From positions 186,001 through 250,000 of the forward strand of contig JBHGNT010000036.1 in NCBI GenBank assembly GCA_043228905.1: a stretch of DNA of 64,000 bases, written 5' to 3'. The stretch's first letter is position 1. Every line of letters begins with the position of its first letter. The stretch comes from Azolla caroliniana (taxonomy: Eukaryota > Polypodiophyta). Made by a program: the position numbers and the translations under genes. This document shows positions 10,137-21,300 of this stretch, one piece after another. Under the pieces are notes generated by a model. That model did no database searches. It saw only the letters and a program-made list of their open reading frames with translations, and was not told the origin of the DNA.

Positions 10137-11128
10137 GTGAAATCGGGTAATCACGAATTACACCGATCTACCTGCCTCAAGAACCCCATAAAGAGATACG
10201 GGTATAATGAGTACATGGCGCACCATTACGCGTACATGACGCGAGTGGCAAAAGTGCGTGAGCTGGAGAGCTACGCAGAAGCGGCGAAGGACACAAATTG
10301 GCATGCCACAATGGAGGAAGAGATGTGCGCATTGGCGGAGAATGAAACCTGGGACCTAGTTGACGCACCGAAGGGTGTGAAGCCGATCGGATGTAGGTGG
10401 GTGTACAAGGTCAAGTACAACACCAACGGCTCGGTCAACCGATACAAGGCCCGATTAGTAGCGAAAGGCTACACGCAGCAACACGACATCAACTACGATG
10501 AGACGTTTGCACCGGTCACAAAGATGACGACCGTTCGTGTTTTGCTTGCGGTAGCTATAGCGAAGGGGTGGCATTTACGTCAGATGGATGTCAAGAATGC
10601 GTTCTTGCAAGGCGAGCTTGAGGAATAGGTCTACATGGTACAACCCCCCGGATTTCACTCCGGAATGAACACTTCGGCGGTATGCCGGTTGAAGAAGTCC
10701 TTTACGAACAAAAGCAAGCCTCGCGTGCTTGGAACGCGAAAATCACGCAGCGCTTGCGTCGGATGGAATTTGTGACGTCCAAATCGGACTCTTCATTGTT
10801 CATTTGGTAAGGTCGACTTGGGCCGGTTAGTATTCTACTTTATGTTGATGACTTGGTCATCATCAATGCCAATCTAGGTGAAATTGACTGCGTAAAGCTC
10901 CAACTTGCGACATCATTTGACATGAAGGACCTGGGGGACCTTCATTACTTCCTCGGGATCAAAGTGATCCACACCCCCGAAGGCATACTGATCAGCCAAC
11001 GTCATTACGCGTTGAATATGCTCTTCAAGTTCGGGATGGCTGATTGTAAGCCCATCTCGATCCCTCTAGATAGGAACGTGAAGCTTCGCCCAGATTCGGG
11101 AAAAGCGTGCGACCCGACACGGTCCTGA
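10137..11128 (+). pseudogene. E1 reverse transcriptase
   Basis: Copia RT blocks are readable: WDLVDAPKGVKPIGCRWVYK, KARLVAKGYTQ, QMDVKNAFLQGELEE, then after a stop (10626-10628) and a frameshift the active-site box YVDDLVI (about 10841) and DMKDLGDLHYFLGI. It is broken by at least one nonsense codon and frame changes near 10690-10810, so inactive. Confidence 0.88.
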
Positions 11129-11784
11129 CAGATTGTCGGAAGCCTCATCTATTTGACTGTTACTCGGTTGGACCTCAGTTACCCGGTCGGATTGATCAGT
11201 CAATTCATGTCGTAGCCTACGACCGAACACTTTTAGTGCACGCAAAGGATATTGCGATATGTCAGCGGCATGAAAGACATGGCGTTGCTATATCGGGTCG
11301 GCGTAGCCGAACAATTAGTCGGCTACATGGATGTCGATTGGGCCGAAAACGCCCACGATCGCCGATCCACATCCGGATATGCATTCTCTCTAGGAAGTGC
11401 GGTGATCACATGAAGCAGTAAGAAGCAACGAGCACGGAGGCCGAATATCGAGGGGCGACTGTCGCTATGTGCGAAGTCATTTGGTTAAAACGGCTATTAC
11501 GGTATCTGCATGTGGAGGTGTATGATCTGACGACGATCTTTTGTGACAGCCTCAACAGTATCCACCTTGTGAAAAACTCCATGTTCCACAGCCGGACCAA
11601 CCACATTGAGGTGCATTACCATTTTGTCTGCGAGCGGGTCCTTTCAGGTGAAGTCGAACTGGTGCATGTTCCGACTGATCGGCAGGTTGCCGAAATCTTC
11701 ACCAAGCCTCTTGGTCTCCACAAGTTACGGCATTTCTCGGGTGAGCTTGGATTGCATCACCTCGCCACGCCGAACTTGAGGGGG
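11129..11784 (+). pseudogene. E1 RNase H
   Basis: Frame-broken up to about 11460, then open: MCEVIWLKRLL, FCDSLNSIHLVKN, TNHIEVHYHFV and IFTKPLGLHKLRHF are copia RNase H blocks. It ends in TPNLRGR, where most copia elements stop. Here the frame goes on into the extra domain at 11785-12348. Confidence 0.85.
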
Positions 11785-12348
11785 AGAAAGGAAGACGAAC
11801 ATGAACAAGAGCGTGAAAGGAGCGGAGGTGGTCATCGCGACGGAAGTAACCATGACACGGAATCAGATGACGAATTCGATTTCGGGCCGGCTGAAGAAGC
11901 CGAAGAAAAGAGCAATGGCCATAACCGTAAGGAAGAACCGAGGATAGCCGAATCAGGGGGAGATACAGCCAAGAACGGCGTAAAGGCCAAGACCAAGACA
12001 TGGTATGATGTAGTCAAAGGCCTAAAGACAAGAGACGAATTGGAGACAACCAATTCGGACGAGAGCGGAATTGAATCGGAAGTGTTTGATTCAATCGGAA
12101 TGTTCGATTCGGATAAGCCGAATCAATTGAAGGCCATGTGGAGAGAAGGGCAGCGAAGGACACGCCGACACCACGACAACAGGGGAGCTGAGAAGGGCCG
12201 GATGAGCAAACAAGCCGACCGGAAGGGTCGAGGCGCGCGGAATCGAACGGGTCGAGGAGCGCGAGCGAGGCGTGAAGCCAGAAGGAACCGAAGCGTAGAT
12301 CCGGAAGAGCGGACGGAACCTCAAGTTCAGCTTGAGGGGGAGTTTTGA
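11785..12348 (+). pseudogene. E1 extra C-terminal Pol domain (Arg/Glu-rich)
   Basis: About 188 codons in frame after RNase H, starting at a polypurine-like run (TTGAGGGGGAGAAA) and ending in the true polypurine tract at the 3' LTR. The stop codon lies in the first bases of the LTR (12346-12348). The first half is acidic (ESDDEFDFG); the centre has DELETTNSDES and MFDSD; the end is very basic (KGRGARNRTGRGARARR). The same order occurs in E2 (47503-48012). Unlike the rest of E1 Pol it has stayed open. I know no matching domain. Confidence 0.75.
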
Positions 12349-12756
12349 GAGACAAGCTCAACATTCGGTGCGTAATTGGGTGCGTAACCCAGTGCGTAAA
12401 CTGGGTGCGTAGAACCATGCGCACAATAGGCTGTAGCGGTGCGTAAACCACGAGGCCGTTGGAAAGATATTCCTCGTAAGGAATAATTTTGGGAGTTAGT
12501 GTAGTAGGCTCATTTATGAGCAGTCAAGTATTGTCAATACTTGTGTCAGCCTAATAGTCAGGGCTTGTATAAAAGGTGCTCATTGAGCACGAAGTTTACA
12601 TAGAGCGTCATTATTTTTGAAATATAACTGAGTTTTCTGCTCTCTTTCTCTGTCTCTCCATCCCCATCTCCATCTCCATCTCTGTGTTTTCTGCTGTTTT
12701 TCAGAACTGTGTACTCTGTGTTTCGCATACACTTCCCCACACGCTATTCTTTTACA
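12343..12756 (+). repeat. 3' LTR of copia E1
   Basis: 414 bp. Differs from 84-479 by scattered substitutions, a 6-bp CCATCT-type repeat difference and a 14-bp insertion near the end. Followed by CCCTA (target duplication). Confidence 0.93.
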
Positions 12757-12873
12757 CCCTATTTACCAGAATACCCTTAAACCTAAACTTATTTACCATA
12801 ATGCCACTATATACCTATTTTGACCAATTTATACCACTTTTATTTTTCAAAATACATCATAAATCAAACTAAA
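12757..12873. repeat. Inner left arm of the palindromic element
   Basis: Continues 1-83 after E1. Reverse complement of 13124-13240. Removing E1 and one copy of CCCTA makes the arm match the opposite arm with a single substitution at the insertion point. Confidence 0.85.
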
Positions 12874-13123
12874 TTATCAAAATTAAATTATATATAAAAA
12901 ATTTCAATCGAAAGGTTACCTTAAAATCCAATTCTATGAATTTACACCGAGTTATACTGGCTTAATCCCATAAAACCAAATTTTGTGATTGAAGTGACCA
13001 AAATTTAATCTTAAAACCAAAACATTTGATCGCACACCAAATTTTACCATTGGAATTTGGGATGCCATTTTGAAGCCAAATTCCATGAATTTGCGAATTC
13101 ACAAACAATTTGCAAAATAAAAG

Positions 13124-13319
13124 TTTAGTTTGATTTATGATGTATTTGGAAAAATAAAAGTGGTATAAATCGATCAAAATAGATATATAGTGGCATTATG
13201 GTAAATAAGTTTAGGTTTAAGGGTATTCTGGTAAATAGGGCTTGTAGATTTGAGTGTATAATTACTTTATAAAGTGTATTTTTTTGGATATAGGGGTAGT
13301 TTGGTAATTTTGGAACTTC
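13124..13319. repeat. Right arm of the palindromic element
   Basis: About 195 bp, inverted relative to 1-83 + 12757-12873, with a ~250-bp AT-rich loop between the arms. It contains several degenerate copies of a GGTAAAT/GGGTATTCTGG phrase, which continue to about 13375. Confidence 0.85.
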
Positions 13320-15262
13320 CAGGGGCATTATGGTAAATAGACGAACTTCCAGGGGTATCCTGGTACTTTTCCCTATAATGTATCATTAGTTCTTAGTCCT
13401 TAGGTGTTCTTGTAGTAAGTATATAATAACTATTCATGAATTTTGTTGGTGATTTGTGCAAAATACAGCTATTGACAGTCAATGTTCTAATATATATGTT
13501 TAATTTCAATACTATATGGGTGAATATAGTTCAAGAAACAACTATTGATGATAAATGTTATAATGTATACGTTAATTTCAATAATATGTGATTGAATGCA
13601 ACACCCTATTTATTGTTACTACGGTACAAAGGAAGGCATTTCCCATTTGGTATATTTGCAATTCCTTGGCCTTCAACATAATTATAGTGTTTTAAGTTGC
13701 TTAATTTTTGGCATAATTTACATTAGGTATATTATACTCGTTGTAGGCCTCACTTTGTTAATGGAAGCAATCTTTTAAGTTTTTTAAAAACTATAAATAT
13801 ATCCATTATAAAATTTACCAAACCAATCGCACATATTTAAAGATTTGAAAATGACTTGTTCATCTTTTATTTTTGTTTTTTTTGCAAAAATAGACTTTCG
13901 AATCAATTGCAAGGTATAATACAATTTTATGCATATACTTATGATATTTTATGTAGACGTTGATGAGAATGCACCCATGTGGCATTGAGAGGTGGACAAA
14001 CTAAGAATGCACCCCGCAACCTCCATTTGCTTCTCTTCCAACAATTTCAAGCACTTTTTAACTATCTTTTCAAAGTTCTTTTCATCTTTCCCTTGTATTA
14101 CTTATTTGTTATTGGCATGTTGCCCCTATTTAGGCTCAAACAGAATTCTCCTTTTTTAATTCTTCTGTGGATCAAGGGGGAAGTCTTGTACTTGGTGTAA
14201 CTACCTATTGAAATATGATGAATTTACAAAAAAGAGAGGAAGAAACCATTTATGGTGAAATATGATGATAAAAAGGTGATTGTTTGGGTTTCTTATGTAG
14301 AATAATCAATTGATAAGATTATGTCTTACATGTTTTGTTGATGAAGCTGTAAATTCATTGCTATGTTAGTGGGTGTTGATTCACATCCTTGTAAGTTGTG
14401 AGGCACCAATCCTACAAAACCTTATACAATATGGAGGGATCACAACCTCAATGTAGAACCCCCATCATAAGTCTCCAAACTCGGGTGGTTGCGTAGTTCA
14501 TTGGTAAGAGGTATGTTTGCAATCGGTATATCCTTTACTCTACTCGATGACAACCAACCATGTATTGGGGATCAATGACCCTAAACCGACACACAAACCA
14601 CATCCTCGAACCAACTAACCCAAGACCTAATTTCGTAGCTCCAAACGCCTAACATGTACACCAAAAGGCTCAGAAGATATCCTAGCCAAATAGATCAAAC
14701 TAACCCCAAAAATAGTCCCCTTGTATTGTTTTGTAATTGGTTATGACGTTGGATTGATAATTATGTTAAATGCATTCCTTTTCCTTTGGAATGTGGGTGC
14801 ACCATGTACATTAAACATTGAGAGAACGATGTTTTCGTGTGTGCATGTATTTGTGCTTAGTACCTCCATGATTGTGCTTGTTCTCATGCTTAATGAGACA
14901 TTAAAAGTTTCTCAAGATGAGCATTTCTATAGCATTTCATCACATAAATGAACCTAAATCAAGTTTGAACTATGAGCACTCAAAGAAAATATAATATTAA
15001 ACATTCCCGGTATATGCATGATGCATGATGCTTTATATGCAAGCAAAAAGGATGTTCATATGGTTATTAAGGTATAGTTTACATATAGTTCAAATGATTA
15101 TTGCCATCACATTTAAACAATTAATAATTGTGTGTCTATGCATGTAGAGAAAGCCAAATGATGTTCAACTAGAAGATGAAATTGGAATTTCTGAAGTTCT
15201 TTTGGCTATCGTAAAAATTGGTCCTTTTAGGGTTTAGATTTACGGATATGGGTCATTTTAAA

Positions 15263-15367
15263 ACTTTGAGACCATATATGGATCGGCCAATTCCTTCAGC
15301 TGAAATATAGGTAATTTTATTACACAATGGTCTCAAAGATTTACTGATCCATATATGGTCTCAAAAG
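15263..15367. repeat. Small inverted repeat
   Basis: ACTTTGAGACCATATATGGATC (15263-15284) is inverted at 15346-15367. A further nearby direct pair, CCAATTCCTTCAGCTGAAA / CCATTCCTTCTGCTGAAA, suggests a small degenerate transposon relic. Confidence 0.6.
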
Positions 15368-17389
15368 AATCTAATATAGTTTTATTACCCATCCATTCCT
15401 TCTGCTGAAAGGATATGATATGTATCAGACACAAATATGTATGTATGTCAAAGATGTGTTCGAGCAACGAATTATATAATCCTGATTCCTAGTATATCAC
15501 ATATGGTGCGAAAAAAATTTCAAAAAATGAAGTAGCTACAGACAGAGTGCAAAGGTGAAAAAGAAAAGGATTTTCTGTTTCTGTGTTTTTCTTCTTCCTC
15601 CTCCTTCCTCCCGTCTTTGGTGTTTCAGATCCTCTCGGCAGACCCACATTTACCTACCTACTCTTCTCCAAGGAAAGATTGTTAAGAAAAAAGAATCCAA
15701 CATAAAGCAGTAAACAACGGTGGCTACAGGAGCTGTGCACTAGAAGGAATACGAGTGCCAACCCCTTCCGTATGTATTCTCTTAATTATCTCAAATTCAA
15801 TCTCACTCTCATGTTCAACCTTTCTTCGCAACTTTGTTCTTATGCTTTTTCTTCTTTTCTTTTGTCTATATTACTAATACACATCTTTCTTTTTACTTGG
15901 TTCTTATGGTTTTGTTGTATGTTCTACATATTATGTATATGCACACATTTGGATGCATATTTTCTTTGAAGTTGTTCTTATGATGTTTGTCTTTGGTAAT
16001 GTATCTTTTTTTGTCTACCAGTGTATATTTGTATATAGATGAATCTTTCAACTTGTTCTAATTATAATGAGTTTCATGGGCAGACTAGTTTGGCATTGAA
16101 TATAAGCTAATGCATTTATTTCATTCCTTTTTTCTATGTCTTTCTATCAATGCATGCATAGCTTTGAAATTGCTTGTTCTGATTTGTTTCATAGGCTGAT
16201 TTTGGCCAAATTAGATGTTATTACATATTGGGATGTCCTGCTTTCGTTGTCTTCCTCTCAATGCATTGCATAGAGCAATCGTTGAGATTTATGTTCTTAT
16301 GATTTCTCATTGGCTTATTTCAACCTCTTTGGAAATGCTTGGATGAATTTTCAACAGATCAGGAAAACCTATCGTTAAGATCCCACCAATTTTGCCTGAA
16401 CCTTATTTGGATATTTCATATTTTCATCTATCCGTTTCATATTTGCCTGAAGAAGAAGAAGAAGAAGAAGAAGGAAGATGATGGAAAGGAGGGGGATGGG
16501 AAGGATGAAACTTGGTTGCCATGGATTCTTCTTCTTCTGCTCACTCTTGGGTGGCTGTTGTTCTTTTGCTTTTTTGCTTTCGTGCCTGGAAAGCTATTGT
16601 TTGTGTAAATGTATTGTGTTAAATGTGTGAGTGACACCGGGGGCATTCCTCGGCACCATGTGACAAGCATTGCGTTTTCCTTCGGAGAGACCAGCACACT
16701 GCTCGCATTGCACATCTGAGGGTTTGTTCCATGGGATTGTCTTTGGAACCCTTGGTTAAAGTAATGTAACATGTGCCGAATTATCCCACAAATTAAGAAA
16801 ATGCTTGTCTTAGATTAAATAGATAAAATAGTCCCAAAATTTGAAAACTTGGTTAGGCATAGTTGGGTGGTTATTTATGGAACGCTTCACAAAAACACAC
16901 ACTGATATACTATAACTATACTATAGAGAAGGCAACCAGTCAATTTATAAGAGTACTCATAGACAAATTTTCACCTTATTGAGATTCTGATAGATAGTGA
17001 GTTTAATTTGGCATAACATTCTTAATAGAGAGGCTTGGCTTGTTCATAATTTTACAGACAACATCTCCAAGTCTTTTTCTTTTCCATAAAAAATCCAGAA
17101 AAGAGGACAACAATGTGTTTAAGGAGACAAACATGAAGTTTAAACCTGTATTTTCTTCGAAATAAATAGGACATTAATTGAACGGGAGAGAAACAAGACC
17201 TAGACTATGTTTTCTCCTTTTTTACTTAGTTTTAATGAATTTTTTTTTTAGAATTTGATGGGTGACCATGATTCATAATAATTATCATAAACCGAACACC
17301 CCCTTGCATGGCATGGCTGCCTGAATGGATACGAATTGACACCAGTTTCAAATGCCAGGAACCATATACAATCACCCCTATTTTCCTCC

Positions 17390-17950
17390 ACCACTGGCCC
17401 ACTAATCCTCATTCATACACAGAAGGAGCCCCTACATATGAAGACGCTTACACATAAAACGGCACACTCTTCAACCTTGGTCGTGCGGCCCTCTATGCCC
17501 TTGTCATGGGTGGACTACCGCTAGACGCAGTCGACAGAACAATGTCACCACCACCACCACACCCATAACAACTCAAAGGGAGGCCACAAATGGAAGGAAT
17601 ATGTACATACATACTTAATGGCACGATACGACATCATAGCTAGCTAGCCCCATCAATAAGTTAGAAAAGACATGGATGCAAGCATTACAGAGTTACAAAA
17701 AGGAGGGAGGGAGCCTTTCCAAACTTAAAAGAGGATGCTGGATGGATTGATTGAATGAATGGAAGAGAAGCATAATCGATCTTCTTCTTCCGGCCTGCTA
17801 CAGTAGTAACAGCAGGGCTCCTTGCCAGAGGAAGAAAGATGATGAGAAGGCGGTAGCAGCAGCAGCAGCAGCAGCTATGGAGTACAACAGAGTTGGCAAC
17901 TGAGCTGAGGTCCAGCAGAATTTGTGCTGATCTGAATGATGAATTTAAAG
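17390..17950. repeat. Duplicated block, copy A (upstream of DHFS)
   Basis: Matches 25600-26350 along its length with small indels: shared phrases include CTCAAAGGGAGGCCACAAATG, GAGAGGAAGAAAGATGAT-type sequence and ACTGAGCTGAGGT. Carries an AGC triplet run (17855-17875). It may be a duplicated promoter/5' leader. Confidence 0.7.
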
Positions 17951-18343
17951 CTGCTTACAGATAGATCCTTCAGCTATGCCCATAGTTCCATGTAGAATAT
18001 CAGATATGTCCATAATTACTTGCAGTAGAACCTCAACTATGTCATGAATCCCGCACAGTGTTACTTATTCACAGATAGACAGCGTTCCTGCATCTTAATG
18101 ATTTTTGAATGCTGTACTTCCTCATGAAATGCTCTAAACTTTAGAGGTTCAGATGTGTGCAGCTACTTTACTTTAAACTTTACAGAACCAAAGTTATGCT
18201 TCTACAATAGTTGTTAAACTTTATGGATCTCATATAATATTCAACTGGCATAGGTCGATTATGGCTGTTGCTGGTATAACTGGACTCCTAAAATATCAAG
18301 CTCAACTTCCATTGAAAAGTGCAGCAGTCCAATAAAAACGACG

Positions 18344-21300
18344 ATGATGATGCGAAGGCTGGTTGGAGGAGGTAAGTCCTGTCGTTCCATCTATTGAGCG
18401 TCTCTACAATAGACTAGGTGATAACGAATTCCACAAAATAGAATCACGGCAGGCGCTAGGAACTTCTGTTGTCATAGAGAGGAAAGTACTTCAATGTACA
18501 AATGCCCTCAGACATCATTGTTCTTAGCTGCCCCAGGCTTCCGATCTATGATGATGATGACGAGGCCATCATTATCCTTTTCCGGGAGCAGCAATGATGG
18601 TTTGTATGCCTCTAGAGCAAACACTAGCAAGCACGATTGGGGATTTCGTAATGGAAAGCAAGATCAGGCTCCTGATGTTTTACAATTCCTCAATTCCTTG
18701 AGAAATTATGAGAAGGTAGGCGTGCCCAATGGTGCTGGTACTGACTCCAACCAGGGTTTTGAACTTCGTAGAATGCACCGGCTACTCTCATGCCTTGGCA
18801 ACCCCCTTGTTCACTATCCTGTAAGATCTCATGAAACTAAGTACAATAACTATGAAATTTTTGCCAGCAGTGCTTATCTCATTCCCTTCGTACAGGTCAT
18901 TCATGTAGCTGGAACTAAAGGAAAAGGCTCTACAGCAGCATTTATCAGCAACATTCTCCGTGCAGAAGGCTATTCTGTAGGGATGTATACAAGGTATGCT
19001 TCCCCAATTCTTACATATAGAACTATCTCTTAATCATATGGCTCTGCTGCATGCAAGGTATGATTCTCTATTTTTTAGTGCTATCTGCTGCATGAGCTGA
19101 GCACACAGTACACTGCTAAAGGCTGTTTGGAAATCCACGAAGCAAGAAAACATCATTCTTTTATGGGCTCTGCTCTCCTTGATAAGGGCTTGGAGGGTCA
19201 ATATAAGGTTCAAAAGTGTTGGGCCCATTTTGAAAGCCGTTCTGTTGAGCTGAATGACAGCCATATTAACATCTTTTAAGAGGGCAAAATGGCTTAAAAG
19301 TGCGGATAGTACATTGCTGAATGGCAGCCATATTAACATATTTCAAGAGGCCAACAGTGCCTAATAGAACAAATCATAGATTACGTCTTACAATGTTTTC
19401 TCAATATCGACAAGAAAAAACCAAAATAAATACCACTATACATATGGTACTAAACAATCTACATATTTAAGAACTTATATTAAACTTGGATTGATGGAAT
19501 CTTGTCCTCAAAATATTTCAAACACGGGCCACCTCAGCTGGAGAGATCTCCAAAGAGAGGGAAGACCTTTGGTGCTAGGCTGACAAGGCCGTTATCCAGA
19601 TGGTTATGGCCTACGTGTTCAACATATTGGTGTTGCTTGATCTATTTAAACCACTTTCGAGTGTCTTGGTTGAGAATCCACTTGTGACTTTAAGCAGGAA
19701 TGGTGTGGCTAAAGAAGTCATATTGTTCTCTGTTGATAAATGGCCATCCTTACACAACTTCTCTGTATGTCTCTTGAGTTCTAGCAAGTCGTAATCCATA
19801 GCATCGTTATTCTCGTGTTCCACGATATTGCGTAGTGGGTCAAAGCCTTGTTCGAAGAGGCAATGTTATCTCCCTGTTATTTCATAAAGAACACCATAGT
19901 GGCAGACCTAATTTTCTTCCAATTCCACCCTGATAGCACAGTTGGCATATCCATTCTTCCATAGGTTTGTGTGCATATTTGCCTGTCTCAATTTGTAACT
20001 GATGTGAAGATGTCTTGCGCTGATCTGTCACACAACAGTGTGCACGAGATAGATGTCTATCCATCCATATAAAAAGGCCTGTTAATAAATCGATCCAGAG
20101 ACATATGTCAAAAGAGTGTCTTGAAGTGGGCCATCTTCCTACCAAGAGATGCTTTTGGAGATGATCCATGTTTTTCCAGTTTCCAATTTATTGATATTAG
20201 CTCGGATCACTCTATTATTCTATACTTTAATCATGTTTAGGGGTGGACAATCCAAGCCATGTGGGTGGAACCATTCTTGTGTTTCAGCATACCAACAATG
20301 GTTGTCTCCATTTAAAGCCAGCTGTTTTGATGATCTATATACCAATCTTGGGATACTGGTCACTTCAGAATAAGGTCTCAATTACTATCAGGGCTGCTCC
20401 CATCTCCACACAGAGTATATCATGGAGCACTAGTGTTTGGCTCTTTATCATGCGGGAAAACATCAAGACTAAAGGTTTGTTGAAATCTGTTCAATTATGA
20501 GTCAACGGAGAGGGAGCTTGAGAAGGGTCAAAAAGTGACATTTATACCTCTCTAACAAAAGTGCTTTGCCATAGGTGGCTCAATAACAATGGCCTCAACA
20601 TCAAGAACTCACCACCCTTTTGATATGGTATACCTCCCCAAAATGACAAATGGAACAATGTATTGTGGCAAGCTCTATGGTAGCTCTACATCCAAAAGAC
20701 TTGGATCATACTTAAGGAGACCCTTTCCCAAATATGTCAACTAGAAAGATCATTTTATGAACTGAAAAGGATAGATTCATACAGAGATCGAGGTACATGA
20801 ACACCTACATAACATATAGTACTTCCAAAGCATGCCCAACTCAGGTTTTCCTCTCATCAACTAGAGATAGAGGCAGGACAAACACATTGCATACCTAAAG
20901 CCGAAAGATTTTGCAAATTATGTGAAGGAGAAATTGAAATCAAGGAACATTTTTTGTATAGATGCCCAGTTTACAGCACATCAGAGAGAAGTATGTCACC
21001 CTCTATGCAAAGTCCACCATTCGACAAATGATGGAGAAGGCTGAACAACAATATTTTGGCCAGATATTGTTCGGGCTTGAAAAGCATGGGGAATCAACCT
21101 TATATAAGCATGTGTGAGACAACAGAAATCTCACTTTACCTATTTCTTTCATATCTCCACACCCTCACTGACAACATGCAAGCAGTCGGCATAGAGAGAG
21201 CAAAGGAATGCCAATGATTGTTGATCACAAGTACTAGGATATATGGCACATGGGCCATATCACCACTAGCTCATGGAGATCATTGCGCACCATGTTCAAT

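Larger units (their letters stand above)
84..12756 (+). mobile_element. Ty1/copia LTR retrotransposon E1 (decayed, nested)
   Basis: Bounded by related LTRs (84-479 and 12343-12756). The flanks CCCCA/CCCTA form an imperfect 5-bp target duplication. Order gag, protease, integrase, RT, RNase H is copia-type. The ORF is broken by many stops and frameshifts, and a gypsy element (2485-9387) sits inside integrase. The LTRs differ at about 5% of positions by eye plus two indels, so E1 is the older relative of E2 (42804-48424), which it matches throughout. Confidence 0.95.
13376..18300. other. AT-rich spacer
   Basis: No gene recognised. Contains an inverted repeat (15263-15367), pyrimidine-rich transcribed-looking sequence with a possible splice donor near 15768, a short GAA repeat (about 16450-16472) and the duplicated block at 17390-17950. 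A tRNA A-box-like phrase (TAGTTCATTGGTAAGAGGT, near 14493) has no B-box. Confidence 0.5.

Noticed and set aside
16339-16608. ORF with a Lys run, acidic stretch and a C-terminal hydrophobic segment
   Set aside because: It has no ATG start, lies over a GAA microsatellite and matches no family I know. An exon is possible but not supported.
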